A stretch of 40,978 nucleotides of DNA. Origin: a virus. The notes below the pieces were generated by a model. It was given only the letters and a program-made list of their open reading frames with translations, did not search any database and was not told the DNA's origin. How positions within the stretch are numbered: position 1 is the stretch's first letter; each line of letters begins with the position of its first letter. Position numbers and translations under genes: made by a program. Positions 1 through 8,810 of the stretch are shown piece by piece. Where the stretch lies: IMG/VR virus record IMGVR_UViG_3300033571_008978, positions 1 to 40,978 of that record; one strand, written 5' to 3'.

Positions 1-186
1 GGCGGCTCGGGGTCTGTACGAATCCTGACTTGGTCTCCGGGTATCCGCTGACCGGCCTGGGCCGAGTCCCGCGAGGGCCTCGAGGCGGGGCCGGTGCCCC
101 ATAAGACTTCACTCACAATACACCACGATTCGTGGCTCAGGAAGCCGAACCCGCACGACCTGGTGTCGGCGGCGAAAGGATCAGAT
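1..186. other. Left-end non-coding region, probable packaging site (left half)
   Basis: No convincing gene lies here. A GTG at 94 is in frame with the terminase gene, but the peptide it would add is poor and the ATG at 187 has the better ribosome binding site. The stretch contains GAATCCTGA at 20-28, also found at 40911-40919, a 10-bp palindrome centred on CTCGAG (77-86) and a GGGGC/GCCCC hairpin (87-100). Its position between the HNH gene at the far right end and TerS suggests a cos or pac region. The exact cut site cannot be read from the sequence. Confidence 0.45.
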
Positions 187-603
187 ATGCCTCCCCTTCC
201 AAAGCCGCCGGGCCAGCGTGTCCGGCGCAACAAGGACCAGTCGCAGTGGAAGCAGCTGCCCGAGCAAGGCCCCGACAGGCCGGCGCCGAAGCTGCCAACC
301 AAGAAACCGGCGTGGCTCAAGTCCACACGCACCAAATGGGAAAAGCTCTGGGCCTCACCGATGGCAACGACCTACGTGGACGCCGACATCATTGCCCTTG
401 AGCGCATGGCGCTCCTCTGGGATGAGATCGAGCGCGGCAACACCGGCGGCGGACGCCTGAATGCAGTCCAGAACCTCGAGGACCGTTTTGGCATCTCACC
501 GAAAGGCCGCAGACAGCTTCAATGGGAGATCACGAAGTCAGAAGTCGTTGAGCTTCCCAAGAAGAAGCCGCAGCGCAGACTTCGAGCAGTCGAGACCGGC
601 TAG
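187..603 (+). CDS. terS: Terminase small subunit (P27-like)
   Basis: A 138-residue protein that should recognise the packaging site and load DNA onto TerL. The start is chosen at ATG 187 because GAAAGGA lies about 7 bases upstream. The N-terminal third is rich in Pro, Lys and Arg. The middle (about residues 40-110) has the helical pattern of P27-type small terminases, including a W-x-K-L-W segment and a region of acidic helices ending near D-R-F-G-I-S-P-K-G-R-R. The call rests on family pattern and on position directly before TerL, since the stop at 601-603 abuts the TerL ATG. A start at 94 would give 169 residues and is less likely. Confidence 0.8.
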   Translation: MPPLPKPPGQRVRRNKDQSQWKQLPEQGPDRPAPKLPTKKPAWLKSTRTKWEKLWASPMATTYVDADIIALERMALLWDEIERGNTGGGRLNAVQNLEDRFGISPKGRRQLQWEITKSEVVELPKKKPQRRLRAVETG

Positions 604-2184
604 ATGCCCTGGAGAGGGCCGGAAGTGCCCGGCGAGTTCCCGACACTCGGCTATTTGGTGGCCGATTGGATCGAGGACTACTGCGCGATTCCCGATGGCG
701 AAAGAGCAGGCGATCCTTACCTGCTGACCGACGAGCAGCTGCGTTTCCTGCTCCACTTCTACCGGATCAACGAGAAGACTGGGAAGTTCGCCTACGAGCG
801 TGGCGGCCAGTTGGTCAGACCGCAGAAATGGGGCAAGGGCCCGTTCTCGTCAGCGATTGTCTGCGCCGAGGCTTTGGGTCCGGTCGTGTTCGACGGCTGG
901 GATGCAGACGGCGAGCCCGTAGGCCGGGATTGGGCGACACCCTGGATTCAGATTACGGCGATTTCGGAAGCACAGACCGCAAACGTCTGGCGGGCCTTGG
1001 TGCCGATGATCCGACTGGGCAACGAGCTCGCAGCCGAGATCCCGGACACCGGCGAGACTCGCATCAACCTTCCCGGAGGGGGCCGGATTGAACCCGTAAC
1101 TGCATCTGCAAAGTCAAGGCTCGGTCAGCGCATCACCTTTTGCCTCCAGGACGAAACGCACAGCTGGCTTGAGACAAACGGCGGTCGAAACCTGGCCGAC
1201 AACCAGCGCCGCAACTTGTCGGGCATGAAAGGCCGGTTTCTCGAGACCACCAACGCCTGGGACCCGGCCGAAGAATCGGTAGGACAGCAGACTTACGAGG
1301 CCGAATCCGATGGCGTCTTCATAGATGACGTCGAACCGGGCGAAGGCTCGATCAGGAACAAGCGTGAGCGCCGCCGGATGCTAAAGGCGGTCTACGGCGA
1401 CTCGGCGGCCGGCGACAAAGAGCGCGGCATCGAAGGCTGGATTGACCTGGACCGGATCGACGCCGAGATTGTGGACCTTTTGACCCGCGATGCACCGCAG
1501 GCAGAGCGATTCTTTCTCAATCGCAAGCGTGCAGGCGAGGCAAGGGCCTTCGACCCCGAGAAATGGGACGAAAACGGTCACCCGCAGGAAGTCGAGCCCG
1601 GATCGCTGATTGTCCTGGGCATCGACGGGGCCCGATTCCACGATGCTTTGGCGATCATTGCCACAGAGGTCGAGACGGGCTATCAGTGGCCGCTTGGCAT
1701 CTGGGAGACGCCGCAGGACGCCCCGGACGACTACGAGCACCCTTTCGAAGACGTAGATGGTGCCGTCATAGAGGCCGCCGAGCGTTTTCAAATCTGGCGG
1801 GCCTACATCGACCCGCAATACATCGAGCCGCTCTTCGAGAGATGGCAGGGACGCTATGGAGAGCGCAGCTTTATGCCTTGGTACACGTCAAGGCCCCGCC
1901 AGGTCGGTTGGGCCGTCCGAGAGTTCACCGACGCAATTTCGGCCGGCGATTTTCAGCACGACCCCGACGAAACATTCACCCGGCACATCAAGAACGCGGT
2001 GAAAAGCAAGCTGAATGTCCGAGATGACCGCCAAAGGTTCATGTGGACCATCAGCAAGGACCGGGTTGACAGCCCGCGCAAGATCGACGCCGCGATGGCG
2101 GCAGTTTTGAGCTGGGAGGCCCGTGGCGACGCCATTTCAGCCGGCGCGACCACCAAACAAGACAAGAGCTGGGTGACTTTTTAG
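604..2184 (+). CDS. terL: Terminase large subunit (packaging ATPase/nuclease)
   Basis: A 526-residue motor protein that translocates DNA into the prohead and cuts it. The ATPase half has a divergent Walker A at about residues 72-84 (RPQKWGKGPFSSA) and a Walker B with catalytic acid at about 178-186 (TFCLQDETH). The nuclease half has an RNase H-like fold signature: Asp341 in VLGIDGARF, Asp403 in YIDPQY and a late Asp in KIDAAMAA. The length is normal for the family. The ATG follows the terS stop directly, so translation is probably coupled. The portal gene follows 15 bases downstream. The identity is secure; the packaging strategy cannot be fixed from the protein by eye. Confidence 0.95.
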   Translation: MPWRGPEVPGEFPTLGYLVADWIEDYCAIPDGERAGDPYLLTDEQLRFLLHFYRINEKTGKFAYERGGQLVRPQKWGKGPFSSAIVCAEALGPVVFDGWDADGEPVGRDWATPWIQITAISEAQTANVWRALVPMIRLGNELAAEIPDTGETRINLPGGGRIEPVTASAKSRLGQRITFCLQDETHSWLETNGGRNLADNQRRNLSGMKGRFLETTNAWDPAEESVGQQTYEAESDGVFIDDVEPGEGSIRNKRERRRMLKAVYGDSAAGDKERGIEGWIDLDRIDAEIVDLLTRDAPQAERFFLNRKRAGEARAFDPEKWDENGHPQEVEPGSLIVLGIDGARFHDALAIIATEVETGYQWPLGIWETPQDAPDDYEHPFEDVDGAVIEAAERFQIWRAYIDPQYIEPLFERWQGRYGERSFMPWYTSRPRQVGWAVREFTDAISAGDFQHDPDETFTRHIKNAVKSKLNVRDDRQRFMWTISKDRVDSPRKIDAAMAAVLSWEARGDAISAGATTKQDKSWVTF

Positions 2185-2199
2185 AAAGGAGCGCCACAG

Positions 2200-3834
2200 A
2201 TGGCCGAATACACGCCAGAGCAGTGGCGCGACCGCCTGGAGCACAGACTTCACGAACGCTGGAACGATTGGTCCCTGTTTGACGCCTACTACGTGGGCGA
2301 TCAGCGCCTCAACTTCGCAACGCAGAAGTGGAACGACACCTTTGCGGCTCGTTTCGGCAAGATCACCGATAACTGGTGCCCGATTGTCGTTGACTCGACC
2401 GTCGAGCGTCTGACGGTGCAGGGTTTCCGCTTCGGACAGGAGCAAGAGGCCGATCAGGCCGCTTGGGACATCTGGCAGGCCAACAACCTGGACTCTGGCT
2501 CAGAAATGGCCCACACGGAGTCCGTGAAGCTCGGTGAGAGCTACTGGCTGGTCGAGCCACCCCTGCAGGCCGGCGGCGCACCCCGGATCACAGCCGAACA
2601 TCCGTCGCAGGTCATCGTCGCCCACGTCCCCGGCGACCGTCAGCGGCGGATGGCCGCGTTCAAGAAGTGGATTGGCGAGGACGGCTACGCCTACTGCACG
2701 CTCTATCTCCCCGATTTCATTTACAAGTGGGAGTCCAAGAAGGAGCTTGACAAGGGCGGGGTCATAAAGGGCCAGATCGACTGGGTTGAGCGCATGGGCG
2801 ACCCCGGCGGTCGAAACTCGCTTGGCGTAGTTCCGGTCATCCCGCTGCCCAACTCACCGTCGATGCTCTACGGCGGCCGCTCCGACCTTGCAGACATCAT
2901 CGACCTGCAGGACGCAATCAACAAGGTCCTTTCAGACATGATGATCGGCTCCGAGTATCAGGCGTTCCCACAAAGGGTCCTGACAGGCGTTGAGATTCCC
3001 AGAGACGAAAATGGGCAGCCGCTCAGGGCCGCAGCACTCAAGGCCGCTCACGACCGCGTCTGGACGTTTTCAAACGACAACGCCAAGGTCCACGAGTTCT
3101 CGGCGGCCGACCTCAAAAACTACATCGACGCCAAGAACAGCCTGGTCTCGGATCTGGCAGCCCAGACACGCCTCCCGCCGCAGTATGTGAAGGGCGAGAT
3201 CACCAACGCTTCTGCAGACGCGCTCAAGATGGCCGAAATCGGACTTGTCAGCCGCACCCGACGCAAGATGCCGTCGTTCGGTGCCGCACACGTCGAAGCC
3301 ATCCAGCTGGCTTTCCAGTCGATGGGCGACAACGAGCGTGCTGGCGAAGTCTTGGCCCACACGATTTGGGTTGATCCCGAGTCCCGTTCCATCGCCCAAG
3401 TGGTCGACGCAGCCGTCAAGCAGAAGGAGCTCAACGTCCCGGATGAGGTCCTTTGGGAGAAGATTGGGTATTCGAGCTCCGAAATCCAGCGCATGCGAAC
3501 CGTCCAGGCGCAGGACATCCTTTTCCAGGACATATCGGCGGTCGAGGCAGTGCCGACATCCGGCGAGACGCAGACCGGCAACGAAGGCCAGATTTCAGCC
3601 TGGCTCGATGAGCTGCTTCGCTACGTCAGGGAGGGCAACGCAGAAGCCATTGCCGTCTTGCTTGCTTCTGGCTGGCCCGACCAGTGGGATCAGAGCATTG
3701 ACGAAATGACCTACGCCGGTCGTGAGGGAGACCTCGAGCTTCTCAGGCGGATCATTGCCGTGCTTCGGTCGGTCAACGGGCCCGCCGACGCGGCAACGAT
3801 CAGGTCTTTGCTTTCCCAGATCCAAGGCAACTAA
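2200..3834 (+). CDS. Portal protein (SPP1 gp6-like)
   Basis: A 544-residue portal that forms the dodecameric ring at one capsid vertex and gives passage to DNA. GAAAGGAG lies well placed before the ATG. The N-terminus has the typical Y-Y-x-G-D-x-R-L opening (about residues 30-38), followed by W-C-x-x-V-V-D (near 65) and the DLQDAINKVLSDMM helix (about 235-250). The central SSEYQAFPQR and TRLPPQYVKG segments are typical of SPP1/HK97-type portals. The C-terminal 60 residues after QISAWLDEL are an additional acidic and hydrophobic helical tail. It sits between terL and the MuF gene, the expected place. Confidence 0.93.
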   Translation: MAEYTPEQWRDRLEHRLHERWNDWSLFDAYYVGDQRLNFATQKWNDTFAARFGKITDNWCPIVVDSTVERLTVQGFRFGQEQEADQAAWDIWQANNLDSGSEMAHTESVKLGESYWLVEPPLQAGGAPRITAEHPSQVIVAHVPGDRQRRMAAFKKWIGEDGYAYCTLYLPDFIYKWESKKELDKGGVIKGQIDWVERMGDPGGRNSLGVVPVIPLPNSPSMLYGGRSDLADIIDLQDAINKVLSDMMIGSEYQAFPQRVLTGVEIPRDENGQPLRAAALKAAHDRVWTFSNDNAKVHEFSAADLKNYIDAKNSLVSDLAAQTRLPPQYVKGEITNASADALKMAEIGLVSRTRRKMPSFGAAHVEAIQLAFQSMGDNERAGEVLAHTIWVDPESRSIAQVVDAAVKQKELNVPDEVLWEKIGYSSSEIQRMRTVQAQDILFQDISAVEAVPTSGETQTGNEGQISAWLDELLRYVREGNAEAIAVLLASGWPDQWDQSIDEMTYAGREGDLELLRRIIAVLRSVNGPADAATIRSLLSQIQGN

Positions 3835-3837
3835 ACC

Positions 3838-4656
3838 GTGCCGGCCAATCGGCGCAGTCTGGCGATCACCAACGCTTACGGGCAAAGGCTCAAGGCAGTC
3901 GAGCGTCGGGTCTTGGCCGAAAGCCGCAGGGCCTACCGCAGCACTGGCGACTTCGACGCCGACTACGCACGCTGGTTTGAGGTCATGGCACCGGCAGTTG
4001 CAGCTGCCCAGGCCGCCAACGTAACGCTCACTTCCGCGTATCTGGGTGCTTTCGAAAGCTCAGAGCGCGGACGTGTTGTCAGGGCCCCGCAGATCGACCC
4101 AACTGAGTTTGTCGGCAGGACCCGCGACGGCAGGACGTTCGAAGAGGGCTGGACTTCACCGCCGATCAAGAGCAAGGTCGCAATATCCGAAGGCAAGACC
4201 ATCGAAGAGGCAGTCAAGATCGGTTTTGATGCGTCTTCGAACCTGATCCGTCTTGACACCTACGCCGCGGCGCGTAACGCCATGGCAAAGGTGATCCGAG
4301 ACAGTGGCGGCATCATCGGATACAGGCGTGTTAGCCAGGGCGAGACGACGTGTGGTGGATGTCTGGCTGCCGAAAGCGGCGACGTCCTCCTAGACAGCGA
4401 AGACTTTGCCAGTCACGCTGGTTGCGACTGCGTTGCCGAGCCGGTCTACGGAGATGTCGATGACCTCTTCAACCACCCCACCGGAGCCGAACGCTACAGC
4501 CGACTTTCCGCTCAGGAAAAGATTGAAGCGGTGGGCCTAGACGCCGCTCAACTTATTGACGATGACCAAATCAGCCTTTCTGAGCTACAGGGCGTGTCGG
4601 TCACAGCTCTGGGAGATGACTTTCTTACCCAACGTCCTTTGAAGGACGTCATCTAG
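3838..4656 (+). CDS. MuF-like minor head protein
   Basis: A 272-residue protein starting at GTG 3838, four bases after the portal stop. Helical residues 1-150 are followed by the MuF signature around 160-205. Cys172, Cys175, His193, Cys196 and Cys198 form a probable metal site (TTCGGCLAAE, then ASHAGCDCV). MuF proteins bind the portal and are carried in the head, where some are ejected with the DNA. The last 65 residues (RYSRLSAQEKIEAVG onwards) form an acidic helical extension without a recognisable toxin domain. No strong ribosome binding site precedes the GTG, so translational coupling to the portal gene is likely. Confidence 0.85.
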   Translation: MPANRRSLAITNAYGQRLKAVERRVLAESRRAYRSTGDFDADYARWFEVMAPAVAAAQAANVTLTSAYLGAFESSERGRVVRAPQIDPTEFVGRTRDGRTFEEGWTSPPIKSKVAISEGKTIEEAVKIGFDASSNLIRLDTYAAARNAMAKVIRDSGGIIGYRRVSQGETTCGGCLAAESGDVLLDSEDFASHAGCDCVAEPVYGDVDDLFNHPTGAERYSRLSAQEKIEAVGLDAAQLIDDDQISLSELQGVSVTALGDDFLTQRPLKDVI

Positions 4657-4684
4657 CCACCCCAACGACCCAGGAGGTCACAAC

Positions 4685-5200
4685 ATGTCCGAAGAGGACG
4701 CACCGGCCCAGGAGGCCACATCAGCCCCTGCCGAAGACCAGCAGGCACCCGAAGCCCCGGAGGCAACGGAAGAGCCGAAGGTCTTTGACGAGGGATACGT
4801 CAAGAAACTCCGCTCGGAAGCGGCGAAATACCGCACCGAGGCAGCTGAGGCCAAGGCCAAGGCACAGGAGTACGAGGACGCGCAGAAGTCCGAGCTTGAA
4901 AAGGCCCAGGACCGTCTGACGCAGACAGAAACTGCCAAGGCGGAAGCCGAGGCCAAACTGCTCCGCTACGAAGTCGCTGCAGAGAAGAACGTGCCAGGAC
5001 ACCTGCTCGATCTTCTCGTTGGTAGCAGCAAGGAAGAGCTCGAGCAGAAGGCGGATCTCATTCTCGAGAACGTCAAGCCAGCGGAAGCCCCGCAGGCCAC
5101 CTTCGACGGTGGACCGCGAGTGCCCGCACCCGAGCCCAAGACCCCTGAACAGGCTCACAACGAGCTTGTGATCGGTCTGCTCGGCAAGACAAACCAGTAA
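4685..5200 (+). CDS. Capsid scaffold protein
   Basis: A 171-residue, very charged protein. CAGGAGGT lies 6-7 bases before the ATG. Residues 1-35 are Ala/Pro/Glu-rich and probably disordered. Residues 38-105 form a long coiled coil (Lys/Glu/Ala heptads from YVKKLRSEAAKYR to RYEVAAEKN). A short hydrophobic helix (VPGHLLDLLVG) and a Pro-rich linker precede a C-terminal helix (QAHNELVIGLLG) that could bind the capsid protein. Location directly before the major capsid gene, composition and length fit a scaffold. No protease gene is seen, and the gp6-like portal plus MuF order resembles phages that use a separate scaffold. Confidence 0.85.
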   Translation: MSEEDAPAQEATSAPAEDQQAPEAPEATEEPKVFDEGYVKKLRSEAAKYRTEAAEAKAKAQEYEDAQKSELEKAQDRLTQTETAKAEAEAKLLRYEVAAEKNVPGHLLDLLVGSSKEELEQKADLILENVKPAEAPQATFDGGPRVPAPEPKTPEQAHNELVIGLLGKTNQ

Positions 5201-5255
5201 AGGTTCCCGAAGCCGCAAGCCGGCAGCGGGACATCGACAGTAAGGAGGGGCTTCA

Positions 5256-6206
5256 ATGCCCAATCAGATCCCGCTGTCCGGTCTCAGCGATGCGGCCGGC
5301 GGCTTCCTACTCCCTGATGAGCAGGGTCAGCTGCTCACCACGGGGATACTCAACCAGGCTGCTGCCTTCCAGGTGGCAGGCGACGTCAGGACCACCACGT
5401 CCCGGCGCACCGAGTTCCCCATCTGGCTCGGAGAGCCGACCGCCTCATTCGTAGGCGAGGCCGGCACCAAGCCGGTAACCGGCGCTGAGTTCGGCCAGGG
5501 CACGCTCAACATCAAGAAGATCGCGTCCATCGTGCTCTTCACTGACGAGCAGATCGAGGACGTCCAGAACGGCGACCTCAACGTTCTGGTCGACTCGGGC
5601 GTGCGTGACGGCATTGCCAAGGTCATCGACCAGCACGCCATCGGCCGCAACAACGGCTCGGCCGTGTCGGGCAACTTCGACACCGAGCTCTGCGACACCA
5701 GCTCCAAGGTCGAGCTCGACCTGGGCAAGCAGGACGGGCTGGCACTGGCCGTCTCGGCTGCCATGGGCACGCTGGAGTCCAACGGCTACACCGACTCCAG
5801 CCAGATGGCGCTCATCCTGGCCTCCGACGCTGCACGCCACCTGCGTGACGCCCGGCAGACCGGCGGTGGCACCGCTGCCGCGACCGCACAGGCCCAGGGC
5901 CTCTACGTCTCGAACGTGGACCCGCTCTACGGCCTCGAGCGTTCGTTCTCGTCCAACCTGGACCGCATCAACAGCGGTGCCGGGTCGAACAAGACCGTCG
6001 CCCTGCTGGTCTACAAGCCCAACCTCCACGTGAGGGTCCGCAACGACATCCGCGTTGCGAGCTCGAGCGAGGCCACCGTCCACGACGGAACCGGCCTGCG
6101 GAACCTCTGGCAGGAGAACCTCACCGGTCTCCGCTACGAGACCCGCGTTGGGTTCTACGTCCACGACCTGAACCGGGCCGTGGTCAAGATCGCCAACGAG
6201 TCGTAG
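5256..6206 (+). CDS. Major capsid protein (HK97 fold)
   Basis: A 316-residue main shell protein with TAAGGAGG before the ATG. It has no long N-terminal delta domain, consistent with the separate scaffold upstream. HK97-fold landmarks are visible: a Gly/Leu-rich N-arm (AAGGFLLPDEQGQLL), the E-loop region (RTEFPIWLGEPTASFVGEAG), the spine-helix region and the A-domain strands near the C-terminus (YETRVGFYVHDLNRAVVKI). Codon use is strongly biased to C/G third positions compared with the accessory genes, as expected for a highly expressed product. Confidence 0.93.
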   Translation: MPNQIPLSGLSDAAGGFLLPDEQGQLLTTGILNQAAAFQVAGDVRTTTSRRTEFPIWLGEPTASFVGEAGTKPVTGAEFGQGTLNIKKIASIVLFTDEQIEDVQNGDLNVLVDSGVRDGIAKVIDQHAIGRNNGSAVSGNFDTELCDTSSKVELDLGKQDGLALAVSAAMGTLESNGYTDSSQMALILASDAARHLRDARQTGGGTAAATAQAQGLYVSNVDPLYGLERSFSSNLDRINSGAGSNKTVALLVYKPNLHVRVRNDIRVASSSEATVHDGTGLRNLWQENLTGLRYETRVGFYVHDLNRAVVKIANES

Positions 6207-6216
6207 GACTCGCTGA

Positions 6217-6402
6217 GTGAAGGGGTCGGTCGACATCAAGTTCCCGGAACGGAAGTCTGATGCCACGGGCCAGCGTCCTAGCTGGTTCCCGTTTCAGATC
6301 AACTCTGTTGCCGACGACAACGATTCGGCCGACCCCATTCCACTCACCAAGCGCGAAAAGTCGATTGGTGAGCGCAAACCAATCCCTTGGTGGCCCTTCT
6401 GA
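6217..6402 (+). CDS. Small hypothetical protein after the capsid gene
   Basis: A 61-residue protein starting at GTG 6217, with AGGA 8 bases upstream. It is Pro- and Trp-containing (PSWFPFQ near residue 23, PIPWWPF at the C-terminus) and has no recognisable domain or membrane segment. Its stop overlaps the next ATG (TGATG), so it is translated together with the adaptor gene. Position after the capsid protein would fit a small head or decoration protein, but nothing in the sequence proves this. Confidence 0.55.
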   Translation: MKGSVDIKFPERKSDATGQRPSWFPFQINSVADDNDSADPIPLTKREKSIGERKPIPWWPF

Positions 6403-6755
6403 TGACCGAAGCCGAAGTTGTAGACAAACTCAGCCGCCTGATCGACGCCGACACTGACCCGGCGCTCACAGACGACGACATGGACGACCTCCTGGCTATC
6501 GCCGCCCGGCCCGATACCGCCGGCCGCACCCGTGCCGATGACGCATGGGAGCCGACTTGGGACATAAACGCCGCAGCCGCAGAGGGATGGCTTCGGAAGG
6601 CCAGCAAGGCCGTAAGCCGCTTTTCCTTCCAGGAAGACGGCCAGAGATTTGAAAGGGCGCAGATTTATGCGCACTGCATCCGTCAAAACGAGCTTTACGC
6701 CCGAAAGGCAATGGGAAGCCTTACGACGGAAACCTACTTCGGCCCGGTCGACTGA
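6402..6755 (+). CDS. Head-tail connector (adaptor-type) protein
   Basis: A 117-residue protein; the chosen ATG at 6402 overlaps the previous stop. The pattern acidic helix (LLAIAARP), then W-x-P-T-W-D-x-N-A-A-A-A-E-G-W-x-x-K-A, then S-R-F-S-F-Q-E-D-G, then a final helix with H-C-x-R-Q is typical of phage connector adaptors that bind the portal after packaging. The partner head-closure gene does not follow directly. It lies 3.6 kb downstream, after the sugar gene cassette. Confidence 0.65.
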   Translation: MTEAEVVDKLSRLIDADTDPALTDDDMDDLLAIAARPDTAGRTRADDAWEPTWDINAAAAEGWLRKASKAVSRFSFQEDGQRFERAQIYAHCIRQNELYARKAMGSLTTETYFGPVD

Positions 6756-6770
6756 CCTGGGCTGACAAGA

Positions 6771-6811
6771 CGTAGGGCCTGCCATCCCCGGTGGCGGTGA
6801 CAGGCCCTGCG
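6771..6811 (+). terminator. Strong hairpin between connector gene and sugar cassette
   Basis: Bases 6771-6781 pair with 6801-6811 (11 bp with one G-U pair), and an inner GCCA/TGGC pairing extends the stem. No T run follows, so it may be a weak or factor-dependent terminator, an attenuator or an RNA-stability element. It lies exactly at the left border of the inserted glycosyltransferase genes. Confidence 0.5.
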
Positions 6812-6846
6812 ACCTGATGCCACCGACTGCCACCAATAGGAGCGAC

Positions 6847-8043
6847 ATGACTGACGCTGCCACCAAGCGTCCGCGTCTGCTTTGGCACTCAAACGCGGGT
6901 TGGAGCCCGACGGGATACGGCCAACAGACCGGACTCTTCGCACCGAAGCTGAATGAGCACTACGAGGTCGGGATCTCGGCCTTTTACGGCCTCGAGGGCG
7001 CACGCCTCAATTGGAACGGGATCATCACCTATCCGGGGATGCAGCCCGACATGGGCAATAAGACCCTCCTGCCGCACGCCAAGGCCCACTTCGGCGGCGA
7101 TGTCAGAAACGGGCTTGTCGTCACCCTGCTCGATGTCTGGGTGCTTTCACCCGATGTCGCTCGTCGGATGAACATGGCCTGCTGGGTGCCGGTCGATCAC
7201 GAGCCAGCTCCGCCCAGGGTTCTTGACTTCTTCCGCGAGTCCGGCGCCATTCCGATTGCCATGAGCAAGTTCGGACAGCGGATGCTCGAGGAGTTCGACC
7301 CGCTGTATGTGCCGCACGGCATCGACACGTCGGTCTACAAGCCCATTGACAAAAAGACCGCCCGCGAGGTAACCCAGATGCCCCAGGACAAGTGGCTGGT
7401 CGGCATGGTCGCCGCCAACAAGGGCAACCCGTCAAGAAAGTGCTTTGCCGAAGCCCTGATGGCTTTCAAGAAGCTCGCTGACGGAAACCCTGATGTCGGG
7501 CTTTACCTGCACACCGAAGCCCAGGGGATCTTCAACGGCGTGGATCTACCCCGCCTGATCCGCGAGATCGGGATACCGGGCGACCGCGTTTATCTTTCCG
7601 ACCAGGAGCGGCTTCTTTTCAACCCCGTTGGTCACGAGACGATGGCGCACGTCTATTCGTCACTTGACTGTCTGCTGTCCCCGTCCGCAGGCGAGGGTTT
7701 CGGCATACCGGTCCTCGAGGCCAACGCATGTGGAGTCCCGGCCATCGTCACAGACTTCTCGGCACAGTCCGAGGTCTGTGGCGCAGGCTGGAAGGTCGGC
7801 TACGCCCCGTATTGGACTACGCAGTCCAGCTGGCAGGCGCACCCTGACGTTGACGACATCACGCAGGCCCTAAAGGCCGCCCACAGGCGCACAGACCGCG
7901 AGATCGAGACCATGAGCCAGCAGGCCAGAGAGCATGGGCTTGAATACGACGCCGACCTGGTCATGGAGCGCTACATGCTCCCGGCGCTCGAGGAAGTAGC
8001 CAACCGCTACGAGGCAAGACAGCCCAAGCTGGTCAAAGCATGA
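6847..8043 (+). CDS. Glycosyltransferase, GT-B fold (family 4-like)
   Basis: A 398-residue enzyme expected to transfer a sugar from a nucleotide-sugar donor. The start is set at ATG 6847 because AGGAGCGAC precedes it; an in-frame ATG at 6817 lacks a good site. The N-terminal domain has HSNAGWSPTGYGQQTG (about residues 14-29). The C-terminal donor-binding domain has GMVAANKGNPSRKC (about 185-198) and the E-x7-E type motif in SAGEGFGIPVLEANACG (about 281-297). The acceptor is unknown. It forms one overlapping block with two more transferases and an epimerase. Confidence 0.88.
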   Translation: MTDAATKRPRLLWHSNAGWSPTGYGQQTGLFAPKLNEHYEVGISAFYGLEGARLNWNGIITYPGMQPDMGNKTLLPHAKAHFGGDVRNGLVVTLLDVWVLSPDVARRMNMACWVPVDHEPAPPRVLDFFRESGAIPIAMSKFGQRMLEEFDPLYVPHGIDTSVYKPIDKKTAREVTQMPQDKWLVGMVAANKGNPSRKCFAEALMAFKKLADGNPDVGLYLHTEAQGIFNGVDLPRLIREIGIPGDRVYLSDQERLLFNPVGHETMAHVYSSLDCLLSPSAGEGFGIPVLEANACGVPAIVTDFSAQSEVCGAGWKVGYAPYWTTQSSWQAHPDVDDITQALKAAHRRTDREIETMSQQAREHGLEYDADLVMERYMLPALEEVANRYEARQPKLVKA

Positions 8044-8810
8044 AGGTTGCATGGCTCCACGACCAGGGCAACGCCGATGGGACCAAGGGCGGCGCCGAAT
8101 ACACGATGGACTGGTTCAAGCAGCTGGCTCCGAACGGCATCCAGTTCGACCCGGACGGCTACATCGCGGTCGTAGGTAACTGCGTCACATTCCAGCCGGA
8201 AATCATTGACGAGATCGCCCACAAGCGGGTCATCCGCTACCACCACGATTTGAGCTACGCCGAAGACGCGGCGCTCCGATACTGGCTGGACGGCAACGCG
8301 GTCAACATTTTCACTTCGCCGCTTCACCTTGAGAAATACCGCTTTGAGGTTGAGCCAAGGCACGAGCCGCTCGTAATACCGCCTTTTGTCGACCTCAACT
8401 CGTTTCGGCCGAACCGCCAGACGCGGCGAAACGGCAAGCGGCAGGGAATTGTTACGGTCGCAAGCTGGCAGAACGCCGGCAAGGGCGCACAGCTCGTCTC
8501 GGAAACCCTTTACCGCCAGGGACTTGAGGCCGACTGCTACGGGCCCGGCTACTTCACGCCCTACGGAGACCACGTTCACAAGAAGGGCCCGGTCGACCCG
8601 GACAAGCTGCCCCAGATCCTCTGGCAATACGAGCAGTTCATCTTCTTGCCAAGCGTGGTTGAGCCCTTTGGCCGCTGCGTAGTCGAAGCCTGGGCTGCGG
8701 GCTGCGAGGTCCTGACGAACGATCTAGTGGGCAGCCGTCACTTCATCGAGAACGACCCGAAAGCCCTCCAGACGGCCGCTGAGGACTTCTGGGAGGTCGT
8801 CTGTGGTTGA
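8040..8810 (+). CDS. Glycosyltransferase, GT-B fold
   Basis: A 256-residue protein whose ATG overlaps the previous stop (ATGA). The N-terminal part (MKVAWLHDQGNADGTKGGAE) is the Rossmann-like start common to GT-B enzymes. Around residue 140, VASWQNAGKG is the usual start of the donor domain. SVVEPFGRCVVEAWAAGC (about 204-221) is the conserved glutamate-containing motif. It is shorter than typical family 4 enzymes and ends soon after the donor motif, so it is compact or slightly truncated at the C-terminus. Substrate unknown. Confidence 0.85.
   Translation: MKVAWLHDQGNADGTKGGAEYTMDWFKQLAPNGIQFDPDGYIAVVGNCVTFQPEIIDEIAHKRVIRYHHDLSYAEDAALRYWLDGNAVNIFTSPLHLEKYRFEVEPRHEPLVIPPFVDLNSFRPNRQTRRNGKRQGIVTVASWQNAGKGAQLVSETLYRQGLEADCYGPGYFTPYGDHVHKKGPVDPDKLPQILWQYEQFIFLPSVVEPFGRCVVEAWAAGCEVLTNDLVGSRHFIENDPKALQTAAEDFWEVVCG

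Noticed and set aside
94-186. GTG-started extension of TerS
   Set aside because: It adds 31 residues with no family similarity; ATG 187 has the clear ribosome binding site.
5445-6266. 273-codon leftward frame over the capsid gene
   Set aside because: It is antisense to the major capsid gene, whose biased third positions keep the opposite frame open.
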